A stretch of DNA of 64,000 nucleotides from Adlercreutzia equolifaciens. GTDB lineage: Bacteria > Actinomycetota > Coriobacteriia > Coriobacteriales > Eggerthellaceae. Position numbers and translations under genes: made by a program. The stretch is taken from NCBI RefSeq assembly GCF_029076695.1, contig NZ_JARFIK010000001.1, positions 434,001 through 498,000 of the forward strand. The letters run 5' to 3'. Under the pieces are notes generated by a model that was not told the origin of the DNA, ran no database searches, and saw nothing but the letters and a program-made list of their open reading frames with translations. Shown piece after piece: positions 43,169 to 51,143 of this stretch. Numbering within the stretch: position 1 is the first letter of the stretch; each line of letters begins with the position of its first letter.

Positions 43169-45365
43169 GCTTGCCTTGCGCAACGTGCGCCGTTCGGTGC
43201 GCGATTACGCTATCTACTTCGTCACGCTGCTCTTCGGCGTGGCCGTGTTCTACGCGTTCAACTCCATTGGCAGCCAGCAAATTCTGTTCGACCTGCAGTC
43301 GTCTACGTCGGAGCGACAATTTGAGACCACGGCCCAATTCCTCGGCATGTTTTCCGTGGTGGTGGCCTTTGTGCTGGGCTTTCTCATTCTGTACGCGAAT
43401 CAGTTTCTCATTCGCCGCCGTAAGCGCGAGTTCGGCACGTATCTGGTACTGGGCATGAGCCCGGGCCATGTGTCGCGCATCGTGCTGTACGAAACGGTGC
43501 TGGTGGGCCTGGTGTCGCTGGCTGTGGGCCTGGTGGCTGGCATGCTCCTGTCCCAGGGGCTGAGTTTTCTGACCGCAATGCTGTTCGGCACCACCATGAG
43601 CAACTACCAATTCGTGTTCTCCCAGGACGCGTTCTTCACCACGCTGGTCTGCTTCGCCGCCATTTACGTAGTGGTGGCCCTGTTCAACACCATTACGGTC
43701 AGTCGCCAGAAGCTGATCAACCTGCTGCATGCCGAAGCCCAGAATCAAAGGACCGGCGTGCGCAACCCCTGGGTGTGCCTTGTGGTCTTCGTGGCGTCGC
43801 TGGGCGTTTTGGCCTACGCCTACCAGCAGCTTATTGAGAGCGGCCTGGTCATGCTGGACGATCCGCGGTTCTTCCGCGCCACGGTGGCCATGTTGGCGGG
43901 ATCGCTGCTGTTCTTCTGGTCGCTGGCTGGGTTTGTGGTAGCCGTGGTCACGCGGCTGCGCAGCGTGTACCTCAAGGGCCTGCGCATGTTTACTGTGCGT
44001 CAGATTGCCAGCAAGATCAACACGGCATTCCTGTCGTTGTGGGCCGTGTGCGTGCTGCTGTTCTTCTCCATCACGGTGTTCTCTACGGGCATGGGCTTTG
44101 TGGAGGTGTTCGTCGGTGGCATCGAGAAGGCGAACCCCTATTCCGCTACTCTGACGGCCGCGGTGTGGTATGGGCCTGACGGTGATCCGCGGGCTTCGGC
44201 GGGCAGCGCGGCTCGCCATGACGAGATGGCAGCCGAGGCCCCCGAACGGCTGGAGGCAGCCGAGGCGGCAAACTGGGATATGGCGTTGCCGCTGCAAGAG
44301 GCCGCGCCCGAGCTCTGGGCCGAGACGATCGGCGAGTATGCCCAGATAAACGAGTACTTGGTGCCCGATAGCACCTACGACGAGCTGATCAAGCCGGCCG
44401 AGGAGGCCTCTCCCGGCGTCAATCTTCGCATGGACGACCTCGAGAGCATCCGCTCGACGGAGCTTGGGGTGGTGGGACTGTCGGAGTTCAACGACTTGCG
44501 CGCCCTGCAGGGCCAGGAGCCCATTGCGCTGGAGGCGAGCCAGTACGCTCTGGCCAACAACATGGAGATTTCGGCCGAGCTTGCCCGCGCCGTTGTGAAA
44601 GCGGCTCCGGCGGTGGCTGTACAGGGGCAGGCCTTGACGCTGACGGGCGACGTTCTAGATACCCAGTTAGAGGACAACGCCATGACCTCCGCGGGGCTTA
44701 TTCTCGTGGTGCCCGATACGGTAATCGACTCGCTGGTGGACGAGGGTATCATTCCTTCGCGGTCGCTTCTGGACGTGAATTATGCCGACAACGGCAAGAC
44801 GGTGGAGGAGAACGACGCCGCCTTGCAGGACATCGTGGCCGCTGCTCAGCCGGTCGACATGGGCGGCTTCGAGAAGGGAGCCTCGGGGTCGTCGGACCAG
44901 TGGGCGAGTCTGCTGTGGCCAGTCACCCGTGTTATCACCGCCAACGACATGGCGACTCAGGCTGCAGGCTTGCGCCTTATGATCACTTACCTGGCACTCT
45001 ATATCGGCTTCATCTTCCTGGTGTCCACGGCTGCCATTCTGGCCATCCAGCAGCTGTCCCAGGCCTCCGACTCCAGCCAGCGCTACCGCACTCTGTGGAA
45101 GCTGGGCTGCGACCGCCGCATGGTATTCCGCTCGCTGTTGGCCCAGGTGCTGGTGTACTTTCTCGTGCCTCTGGGCTTGGCCGTATGCCACGTGGTCTGC
45201 GCCGTCGGCGTCATGGCGGAGAGCCTATTCAACGCCATGGGGGTAAGCACGTTCGCTCCCATTATGCTGGCCGCAGGTCTTACCCTGGTTGTCTACGGTG
45301 GCTATATGGTAGTTACGTACTTCGCCAGCCGCGGCATCGTGAAGGGCGTCCTGCAGCAAGGGTAG
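43158..45365 (+). CDS. BceB-like ABC permease
   Basis: This encodes 735 residues from the ATG at 43158. The N-terminal LALRNVRRSVRDYAIYF and the LILYANQFLIRRRKREFGTY loop are typical of BceB/VraG permeases. There are about 10 transmembrane helices in the 1+3+2+... pattern. A large extracellular domain (about 330-605) lies between helices 7 and 8 and serves in peptide sensing. An FtsX-like domain forms the C-terminal three helices. It works with the ATPase upstream and probably signals to the BceS-like kinase at 45767. Confidence 0.9.
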   Translation: MYLKLALRNVRRSVRDYAIYFVTLLFGVAVFYAFNSIGSQQILFDLQSSTSERQFETTAQFLGMFSVVVAFVLGFLILYANQFLIRRRKREFGTYLVLGMSPGHVSRIVLYETVLVGLVSLAVGLVAGMLLSQGLSFLTAMLFGTTMSNYQFVFSQDAFFTTLVCFAAIYVVVALFNTITVSRQKLINLLHAEAQNQRTGVRNPWVCLVVFVASLGVLAYAYQQLIESGLVMLDDPRFFRATVAMLAGSLLFFWSLAGFVVAVVTRLRSVYLKGLRMFTVRQIASKINTAFLSLWAVCVLLFFSITVFSTGMGFVEVFVGGIEKANPYSATLTAAVWYGPDGDPRASAGSAARHDEMAAEAPERLEAAEAANWDMALPLQEAAPELWAETIGEYAQINEYLVPDSTYDELIKPAEEASPGVNLRMDDLESIRSTELGVVGLSEFNDLRALQGQEPIALEASQYALANNMEISAELARAVVKAAPAVAVQGQALTLTGDVLDTQLEDNAMTSAGLILVVPDTVIDSLVDEGIIPSRSLLDVNYADNGKTVEENDAALQDIVAAAQPVDMGGFEKGASGSSDQWASLLWPVTRVITANDMATQAAGLRLMITYLALYIGFIFLVSTAAILAIQQLSQASDSSQRYRTLWKLGCDRRMVFRSLLAQVLVYFLVPLGLAVCHVVCAVGVMAESLFNAMGVSTFAPIMLAAGLTLVVYGGYMVVTYFASRGIVKGVLQQG

Positions 45366-45450
45366 CCGTTGCTGTCCGCGCGGGAGGGCGGCGGCCTCGT
45401 CGTCTGGCCGCCCGCTCCGCTGCTCGGTTTCCGGACTCGGGAACGAGACA

Positions 45451-45513
45451 AGTCAGACGGTTGGCCGTCTCATTCCTGGGCGCCCTCTCAATGAGACGGC
45501 CAGCCGTCTGACT
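45451..45513. repeat. 24-bp inverted repeat in the convergent gap
   Basis: Arms 45451-45474 and 45490-45513 pair perfectly except for one G-T, around a 15-base loop. Each arm itself holds AGACGG...CCGTCT. It lies between the convergent permease and kinase genes and may terminate both transcripts, though it lacks T-runs. Confidence 0.65.
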
Positions 45514-45592
45514 CGTCTCATTCCTCTTGGGGGCAGCGAGAAGGTTCCAGAAACGGCCTCTTTGGTATCTTTTGAGGTGTCAGAAAGAGGCC

Positions 45593-45604
45593 GTTTGGTT
45601 CCCC
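45593..45604 (-). repeat. GGGGAACCAAAC repeat, cluster 3
   Basis: An exact 12-mer on the reverse strand is flanked by similar words (GAAACCAAAC at 45651-45660). The rest of the 45366-45766 gap has no gene besides the inverted repeat above. Confidence 0.55.
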
Positions 45605-45766
45605 GCTTTGGCAAAAGGCCAGGTGAGAGTGGCGGCGTCTAGACAGCAGGGAAACCAAACAGCCAGTTTTGGGAATCTGCCGTCCTTCTCCGCTGCCCGC
45701 CCCTCTGCCAGCCGCCCGCTTCGCCGTCTGTTTCTCTGCTGGTCCCTGCTTCGTCGCCCTTCCGCG

Positions 45767-46852
45767 CTACTGCGAGGCCAGAAGCTTGCGGGTGCGATCG
45801 TGGGAGAAGGTGAGGATGACGCGGGTGCCAACCCCTTCCTCGCTGGCCAGCCCCACATGCAGTCCCATGGCGGCACAGAGGCTGGCTACTAGGTAGAGGC
45901 CCATGCCGGTGGCCGAACCGTGGGCGCGACCCACCTCGCCCGTAAAGCCGCGCTCGAAGACGCGGGGCACGTCCTGGGCGGGAATACCGCAGCCGTTGTC
46001 GCGTACCTCCAGCACCGTGCGGCCGCGGGGCGTGCCCGCTTCCTCCTCCCGAGCGACAAAGGTCAGCTCGGTAGCGCCGTATTTGGCGGCGTTGACGGTA
46101 AGCTGGCTGAGAATGAACACGAGCCAGGGCTCGTCGGCCAGCACGGTAAGGCCCTCGGGGATAGAGAAGCGGGGCGTGCAGCCGCGCTCGATGAGGAAGC
46201 GGGCGTTGCGCTTGCAGGCTTCCCGCGCCGCGTCGAGCAAATCGACCTCGCGAATGGCATAGTCTTGAGAAAGCGAAGAGGAGCGCGCGTAATAAAGAGC
46301 CTGGTCAACCTGGGCTTCAATGCGCTCCATCTCGCGAGCCACCTTACTAGCCAGGGGGCCTCCCTCGTTGGCGGTCATGAGCTTGACGGCGGCAATGGGC
46401 GTTTTTATCTCGTGGATCCACAACTCGATATAGCGTCGATAGGCCTCGTCGTCTGCCGCGATCCCATCGACTTCGGTAGCCGACAGGGAGCCCACGGCGC
46501 GCCCGGTTTCGTAGGCAATGGCTCCCTCGAGGAAGGACGGCTCAGCCACCAGCGAGGCGAAAACGCTGGCGCGGCGCAACGACGCAACGAGTTGGCTGAG
46601 CTCGCGGTACCAGGCTGCTTTGCGTCGATAGTCGATGACGGCCACACTGAGGCCGCACAGGGTGACGAAATCGGCGATAAGCAAGGTGCCGTGGCCTGAC
46701 ACGCCCAGGGTGGGCAGCATAAGGAAGAGTCCCGCCAGGCACAGTACCAGAGCCAGCAGGGCGAACCAGTGGTCGCGCGCATAGCTTGCTGGCGTGAAGG
46801 GTGGCAAACCTGCTTCGAATTCCCCGCTTTCGCGATGAGGCGGCCGATTCAT
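45767..46852 (-). CDS. BceS-like intramembrane-sensing histidine kinase
   Basis: This encodes 361 residues from the ATG at 46852, overlapping the regulator gene's stop (ATGA). Two adjacent helices (about 28-72) have almost no external loop, as in BceS. The H-box is WIHEIKTPIAA, the N-box is QLTVNAAKYGA, and DNGCGIP and TGMGLYL are G-boxes. Such kinases cannot bind peptides themselves and instead sense the activity of the BceAB-type transporter. The transporter encoded at 42269-45365 is the obvious partner. Confidence 0.92.
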   Translation of the reverse strand: MNRPPHRESGEFEAGLPPFTPASYARDHWFALLALVLCLAGLFLMLPTLGVSGHGTLLIADFVTLCGLSVAVIDYRRKAAWYRELSQLVASLRRASVFASLVAEPSFLEGAIAYETGRAVGSLSATEVDGIAADDEAYRRYIELWIHEIKTPIAAVKLMTANEGGPLASKVAREMERIEAQVDQALYYARSSSLSQDYAIREVDLLDAAREACKRNARFLIERGCTPRFSIPEGLTVLADEPWLVFILSQLTVNAAKYGATELTFVAREEEAGTPRGRTVLEVRDNGCGIPAQDVPRVFERGFTGEVGRAHGSATGMGLYLVASLCAAMGLHVGLASEEGVGTRVILTFSHDRTRKLLASQ

Positions 46853-47523
46853 ACGGCGTAGCCCTGTCCGCGCCGAGTGACCAGGAAGTCCTCGGGAACG
46901 CCCAGGGACCCCAGCGTCTTGCGCAGCCGATTCACATTGACCGTCAGGGTGTTGTCGTCGATAAAGGCGTCCGACTCCCACAGGGCGCACATGATGTCGC
47001 TGCGCGATACCACCGTCCCCGGCGTCTTCATGAGGGTTTGCAGAATGCGCAGCTCGTTGCGCGTAAGCTCGGCGGTACGTCCCTGATAGCCGACGGTCGC
47101 CTCGCCCAGATTGAGCGTCACGCCGCGATGCTCCATGATCAGGGCCGGCGTTCCCGCGGCGGTGCGGCGCAGCAGAGCTTGAATGTGCGCGAGCAGGACG
47201 GCGGGGCGATAGGGCTTCACTACGTAGTCGTCGGCCCCGAGGTTCATGGCCATAACCTCGTCGAACTCGCTTTCCGATGAGGTGAGCATGATGATGGGGA
47301 CGGTGCTTTTGGCACGTAGATCGCGGCAGATGCTGTGGCCGTCGGCGCCGGGCAGCTTGAGGTCGAGCACAATGCAATCAGGTCGTGCGTCGAGAGCCAT
47401 GGTCGCAGCCTGCGAAAAACCGGAGGTGCAGACGCCTACGGCGAACCCTGCAAGCTCAAGAAGATGAGCCAGTTCGTTGCGAAGGGCAGTGTCGTCTTCG
47501 ATCAAATAGATGCGCTGGGCCAT
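46849..47523 (-). CDS. BceR-like OmpR-family response regulator
   Basis: This encodes 224 residues with AGGAGGCGTC upstream of the ATG. The receiver has IEDD, phospho-acceptor Asp in VLDLKLP and the Lys in DYVVKP. A winged-helix Trans_reg_C domain follows (about 130-224), with NTLTVNVNRLRKTL. It is co-transcribed with the kinase and expected to activate the transporter operon. A candidate binding site occurs upstream of both this gene and the transporter. Confidence 0.94.
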   Translation of the reverse strand: MAQRIYLIEDDTALRNELAHLLELAGFAVGVCTSGFSQAATMALDARPDCIVLDLKLPGADGHSICRDLRAKSTVPIIMLTSSESEFDEVMAMNLGADDYVVKPYRPAVLLAHIQALLRRTAAGTPALIMEHRGVTLNLGEATVGYQGRTAELTRNELRILQTLMKTPGTVVSRSDIMCALWESDAFIDDNTLTVNVNRLRKTLGSLGVPEDFLVTRRGQGYAV

Positions 47524-47595
47524 GACGCCTCCTGGTGGTCAAAAACAAGTCGATGTTTATTGTATCGCCGTGGCGTCAAAAGCGGTCGACTGACT

Positions 47596-47617
47596 TGCAA
47601 CCTTACGCAACCGTAAG
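47596..47617 (-). promoter_or_regulatory. Candidate operator of the Bce-like response regulator, site 2
   Basis: TTGCAACC with GCAACCGTAAG forms a GCAACC-N4-GCAACC direct repeat (47597-47612). It lies about 75 bases upstream of the regulator's start and shares 10 of 11 bases with site 1. The gap 47524-47835 also holds A/T-rich dyads near 47693-47714 and a TATAAT at 47733. Confidence 0.5.
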
Positions 47618-47835
47618 GGCTGTCCAGTGGGGAGCGTCGTTGAATCAAGAGGCCTGCAGGTTCTGCAGAGCGACGTTTTAAGAGGGAATTATATTATTCA
47701 CTATTTCAAATAATGATCAATTTATCAGGCAATATAATTATCTGTAGACAATATGGAGTCCAGAGAATTCCAAGGCAAAATGGCGAGAAGCTTGTCTATA
47801 GTGCCAGCACACGAGAAGGCAAGAAAGGACAATCA

Positions 47836-48321
47836 ATGACCAAGGCAACGAAAACCCTGAAGCAGTTGCGCAAGGCTGCTAAACTGACCAATCGCGCGTT
47901 CCGCAAAGAGGGACCGAAGAGCTACAAGAAGGGTCAAGGTGCTCTTCTGAAGGTGCTGCACTGCTCCGGCGGCGAAATGGTCTCGACGGAGCTGGTGGAC
48001 AAGCTCGGCTATGACCGCCGCTACCTGAAGGACGTCGTGCGCAAGGCCGTGCGCGGTGGGTACGCTACTCTCGAGGACGTCCCTGGCGAGCGTGCCTATC
48101 TTGTGCGCATTACGCCCGAGGGCGATGCAGTGGCCGAAAAGCGCTGCGCTGCTCAAAGTGAGGTGGCCGACCGCGTGCTGTCGGCTCTTACCCCCGAAGA
48201 GGTAGAGCAGCTGAACGCCCTGACCGAGAAGATTATCGTCCAGTGCAAGGAGATGGGCGCTCACGGCGCACGCAAGCATGGTCGCCGTCACGGCCAGGGA
48301 AAACGTCGTCACCGCAAGTAA
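47836..48321 (+). CDS. MarR-like winged-helix regulator with basic tails
   Basis: This encodes 161 residues from the ATG at 47836, with AAAGGA six bases upstream. The centre (about 30-125) has a MarR pattern: a recognition helix in DRRYLKDVVRKAVRGGY, the wing and RITPEGDAVAEKR, and the ALTPEEVEQLNALTEKI C-terminal helix. The N-terminus is Lys/Arg-rich, and the last 20 residues are a His/Arg/Lys run. An A/T-rich upstream region with an ATTATT...AATAAT dyad (47693-47714) may be its operator. The ligand is unknown. Confidence 0.75.
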   Translation: MTKATKTLKQLRKAAKLTNRAFRKEGPKSYKKGQGALLKVLHCSGGEMVSTELVDKLGYDRRYLKDVVRKAVRGGYATLEDVPGERAYLVRITPEGDAVAEKRCAAQSEVADRVLSALTPEEVEQLNALTEKIIVQCKEMGAHGARKHGRRHGQGKRRHRK

Positions 48322-48378
48322 GGTGACGCCAGCAAGCGGCCATTCGGCGCCGCGATAACTAAAGGCGATAAAAGAGAG

Positions 48379-48412
48379 CGGGCCCCGAACCAGAGGAAAG
48401 GTTCGGGGCCCG
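48379..48412 (+). terminator. Intrinsic terminator after the MarR-like gene
   Basis: A perfect 13-bp stem (48379-48391 with 48400-48412) is followed by a weak T-containing run. Confidence 0.8.
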
Positions 48413-48527
48413 TAGTGTTCTTGACGCCCGAGGGGGAAAGGGCGCCTCCGAACGAAGAGGAGAGAGAGGCCGGGTCGAGAGGGGGGTTTCGACGAATCGG
48501 TCTCTACGAGTCCTATTATAGAGCGGT

Positions 48528-48574
48528 ATTATTCTAAGTCAAGAATAATTTATACCTGAGAATATATTTCTCAG
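48528..48574. promoter_or_regulatory. Two A/T-rich dyads at the end of the molybdate regulator gene
   Basis: ATTATTCT pairs with AGAATAAT (48528-48549), and CTGAGAA pairs with TTCTCAG (48556-48574, overlapping the minus-strand stop). They may be a terminator or protein sites. The GAATAAT and GAGAATA words recur upstream of the same gene (49601-49630) and of the MarR-like gene. Confidence 0.45.
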
Positions 48575-49590
48575 CATTCGTAAACAATGGAGCCGAATTG
48601 CTCGGCGCTGCCGTGCGTGACACGGGCGTATTCTCGGGCAAAAGCCTTGTCGGTGAGCACGGTGCGCAGTGCCCGCACCCAAGGCCGGTTTCGGTTGCTT
48701 TTTGATACCGCCACGTCGAGCCACTCGCGCTGGAGCGGCACGAATTCCACGCCGTCGACCTGGGCAACAAGGGACTCGTCGACGACGGCTACGTCCGCAC
48801 GACCGCTGGCAACGGCTTGGGCAGCAGCAAGCCCCGTAGGGAAGGAGTGCTTGTAGCCTTCGAGAGACGGAAGGTGTGCTTCCAGAGCAAGAAGCTTCTC
48901 GTCAAGAAGAACACGCGCTCCGCAGCCGATGGGGCGATTTGCCAGGCGCACGCCCGGTCTCAGAAGCGCGCCCCAAGAGGAAATACCCCGAGGGTTGCCT
49001 GCCGCGACGGCGAATCCCTGGTAGCGGCTGATGGTCCGCATAACTACTATCGGAAGGCCGGGCGCCAGGCGCTGTACATAGGGCACGTTGTAGCTGTTCG
49101 TTCGCTGGTCGTACAAGTGGATGAGGGCTCCGTCGACGCTTCCCTCATAGAGAGCCACCAGCGCCGCATAGCTTTCGAGGGCGACGCGCTCGGTTCGGCC
49201 CCCCTCCTGATCGAGGCGGTTCACCAGGAGGTCGAGGGCGAGGCCCTGGCCGGCAAGCAGGAAGGGTTCGTCGAACCCCCGCGAGGATTGCGGGTCCAAA
49301 GGTGGGGCGCCTAGGTGCCGTGCTGGAAGGGCGGCGAGAGAGGAGGAGATGATGCCAGGAAGCTTCATTGTCTGGGTTACGCCGGCCTTCTTCGGCTCTG
49401 TCGCACCGCTTTGCGAGGAGCCGCTGCGCTGGCAAAGGCGATAATGCTCGACGTCTTCGAGGAAGAACAGCAGCTTGCGCCCCATGCGGTACGAGGGCAG
49501 ATCCCCGGATTTCGCGAGGGCGTATACGGCATTGCGACCAATGTGCAGCAGGGAAGCCACGTCCTCCGCATTGAGAGCCTTGTCGTTCAT
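48571..49590 (-). CDS. One-component regulator: excisionase-type HTH plus molybdate-binding-like domain
   Basis: This encodes 339 residues from the ATG at 49590, with an ideal AAAGGAGGA site. Residues 1-50 are an excisionase/MerR-like helix-turn-helix (LNAEDVASLLHIGRNAVYAL) ending LLFFLEDVEHY. A linker follows, and residues 110-335 are a periplasmic-binding-protein-like domain of the kind fused to ModE-like regulators (SISRYQGFAVAAGNP, RPIGCGAR). The ligand is likely molybdate, tungstate or a related cofactor, since a double Mop protein gene is divergent to it 240 bases away. Start codons further upstream lack a ribosome site. Confidence 0.85.
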   Translation of the reverse strand: MNDKALNAEDVASLLHIGRNAVYALAKSGDLPSYRMGRKLLFFLEDVEHYRLCQRSGSSQSGATEPKKAGVTQTMKLPGIISSSLAALPARHLGAPPLDPQSSRGFDEPFLLAGQGLALDLLVNRLDQEGGRTERVALESYAALVALYEGSVDGALIHLYDQRTNSYNVPYVQRLAPGLPIVVMRTISRYQGFAVAAGNPRGISSWGALLRPGVRLANRPIGCGARVLLDEKLLALEAHLPSLEGYKHSFPTGLAAAQAVASGRADVAVVDESLVAQVDGVEFVPLQREWLDVAVSKSNRNRPWVRALRTVLTDKAFAREYARVTHGSAEQFGSIVYEC

Positions 49591-49683
49591 ATATCCTCCT
49601 TTGCGAATATTATATACATATGAGAATAAATAGGGCTCGAAGGGTTGGGCTTCGCTCTTTTTCGTCAAGAAGCCGTCAGGGCA

Positions 49684-49713
49684 GGGACGAAGCGGGACGA
49701 AGTGGGACGAGGG
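49684..49713 (+). repeat. Three tandem 10-base repeats in the divergent promoter region
   Basis: GGGACGAAGC, GGGACGAAGT and GGGACGAGGG are in tandem at 49684-49713, between the molybdate regulator and the Mop gene. One-turn spacing could suit cooperative protein binding. Confidence 0.6.
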
Positions 49714-49829
49714 AGCAGGACGGTTGTGAAGCGCCCCGATTGAGACGCGAGAAGGTTGCCGTCTTCCCTATAGTGCTTTCTGCAACGAACAGCCCGACGA
49801 ACCGGGCCTGAAGAAAGGAACTGCATCCT

Positions 49830-50255
49830 ATGAAGATTTCTGCTCGCAACATCCTGAAGGGTACGATCGAGAACGTGGCCGAGGGCGCCGTCAACGGCGT
49901 GGTGGCCATCAAGGTGGGCAACGACACCGTGAAGGCCGACATCACCATGGACGCCATTCGCGACTTGGGCCTGGAGTACGGCAAGGAGTGCTACGCCATC
50001 GTGAAGGCCACCTCGGTGATGTTCGCCACGGGCGAGGAGCGCCTCACCTGCCTGTCCGCCCGCAACCAGCTGGCCGGCACGGTAGTGGAGGTACGCGAGG
50101 GAGCCGTCAACGGCCACGTCGTTCTCGAAACCGCCAACGGCGTGCGCATCAAGGGCTCTATCACTAACGAGGCCATCGAGAACCTCGGCCTGAAAGAGGG
50201 TACGAAGGCCCTGGCCATCGTGAAGTCCACCGACGTAATGGTGGGCGTGGAGTAA
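49830..50255 (+). CDS. Double Mop/TOBE molybdate-binding protein (molbindin)
   Basis: This encodes 141 residues with AAAGGAA before the ATG. Two tandem Mop domains (about 4-68 and 73-138) each begin SARN.LKGT or SARNQLAGT and contain an AVNG loop and a late AIVK strand. Molbindins store or buffer molybdate or tungstate oxyanions in the cytosol. The divergent regulator at 48571 likely controls it. Anaerobic Mo- or W-enzymes of the host would need such homeostasis, but none is in the window. Confidence 0.92.
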   Translation: MKISARNILKGTIENVAEGAVNGVVAIKVGNDTVKADITMDAIRDLGLEYGKECYAIVKATSVMFATGEERLTCLSARNQLAGTVVEVREGAVNGHVVLETANGVRIKGSITNEAIENLGLKEGTKALAIVKSTDVMVGVE

Positions 50256-50350
50256 ATCTCCTTTCGACCCATTGAATAAGCGAACGAGAGCGGCGCCTTC
50301 TGCGGTTCCCGCGTCGAACGGCATCGCTCTCTTTCCGTCTTCTCCCGCAC

Positions 50351-50382
50351 GGCCTCCTGAGCAAAGGAGGCCGTCGTTTTTT
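50351..50382 (+). terminator. Intrinsic terminator after the Mop gene
   Basis: GGCCTCCT pairs with AGGAGGCC across a 6-base loop, followed by GTCGTTTTTT. The rest of 50256-50648 shows no gene. Confidence 0.88.
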
Positions 50383-50648
50383 GTTCAAAAAATGCGCTTC
50401 GTTAACCGTGTTTGTCGCTGTTCGAGTCTTAGGGCTCCAGACAGGTCGCGTCTTGCTTTAAATGGCCCGGTTGTGGGGGTGACGGACGGAAGAAGGCGGC
50501 AATGCGAGCAAGGGGGCTCTCCGTGGAAGGTGCGTGCTGCTAACAGAACGAAAAAACTTGCATCAATCTCCCCTCCGAAGCTGGGAAGAAAAGCGCCTCT
50601 GTTAAAAGTAGGGTAGTATGATCAGGAAACTATGGGAAAGGACTGATC

Positions 50649-51143
50649 ATGCGAGCAATGCCCTCGAACCCGTTGGATCCGCGCATCAAGAAGGTGTGGC
50701 GCATCAGCGACAGCATCTGGATTGCCATTGTCTTCCTATGCTGCTTTACTCCCTTCGCGCTGATCGCGGCGCTTGATCCCCTTGAGGCCGAGTGGGCCGG
50801 TGCCGTGGCCCTTGTCGTTGCCGTGGTGTGCGTGGCGCTTTTCATCTTTATCGTGGTGGTGCTGCCGCCCATTCGCTATGCACGCTGGCGTTACGAGCTG
50901 ACTGACGATTACCTGGACATCGCCCGCGGCATTTTCTGGCGCAAGCGCTTCGTCATCCCGTTTATCCGCGTGCAAAATACCGACACGCGCCAAGGGCCTA
51001 TTTTGCGCGCCTTCGGCTTGGCCAGCGTCACGGTGGCCACGGCTGCCGGCGAGCACGAGATCCCCGGGTTGGGTATCGAAGAAGCCGACGTGCTGCGCGA
51101 TCGCGCCGCCGAGCTTGCCCGTTTGGCCCGAGAGGACGTGTAA
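50649..51143 (+). CDS. PH-domain membrane protein (YdbS-like)
   Basis: This encodes 164 residues with AAAGGA six bases before the ATG. Two helices (about 23-45 and 52-75) precede a bacterial PH-like bPH2 domain (85-160, ARWRYELTDDYLDIARGIFWRK). This pairs with the larger gene downstream, whose start overlaps this stop (TAATG). The YdbS/YdbT pair of Bacillus is linked to resistance to certain bacteriocins; here the role is inferred only from family. Confidence 0.85.
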   Translation: MRAMPSNPLDPRIKKVWRISDSIWIAIVFLCCFTPFALIAALDPLEAEWAGAVALVVAVVCVALFIFIVVVLPPIRYARWRYELTDDYLDIARGIFWRKRFVIPFIRVQNTDTRQGPILRAFGLASVTVATAAGEHEIPGLGIEEADVLRDRAAELARLAREDV

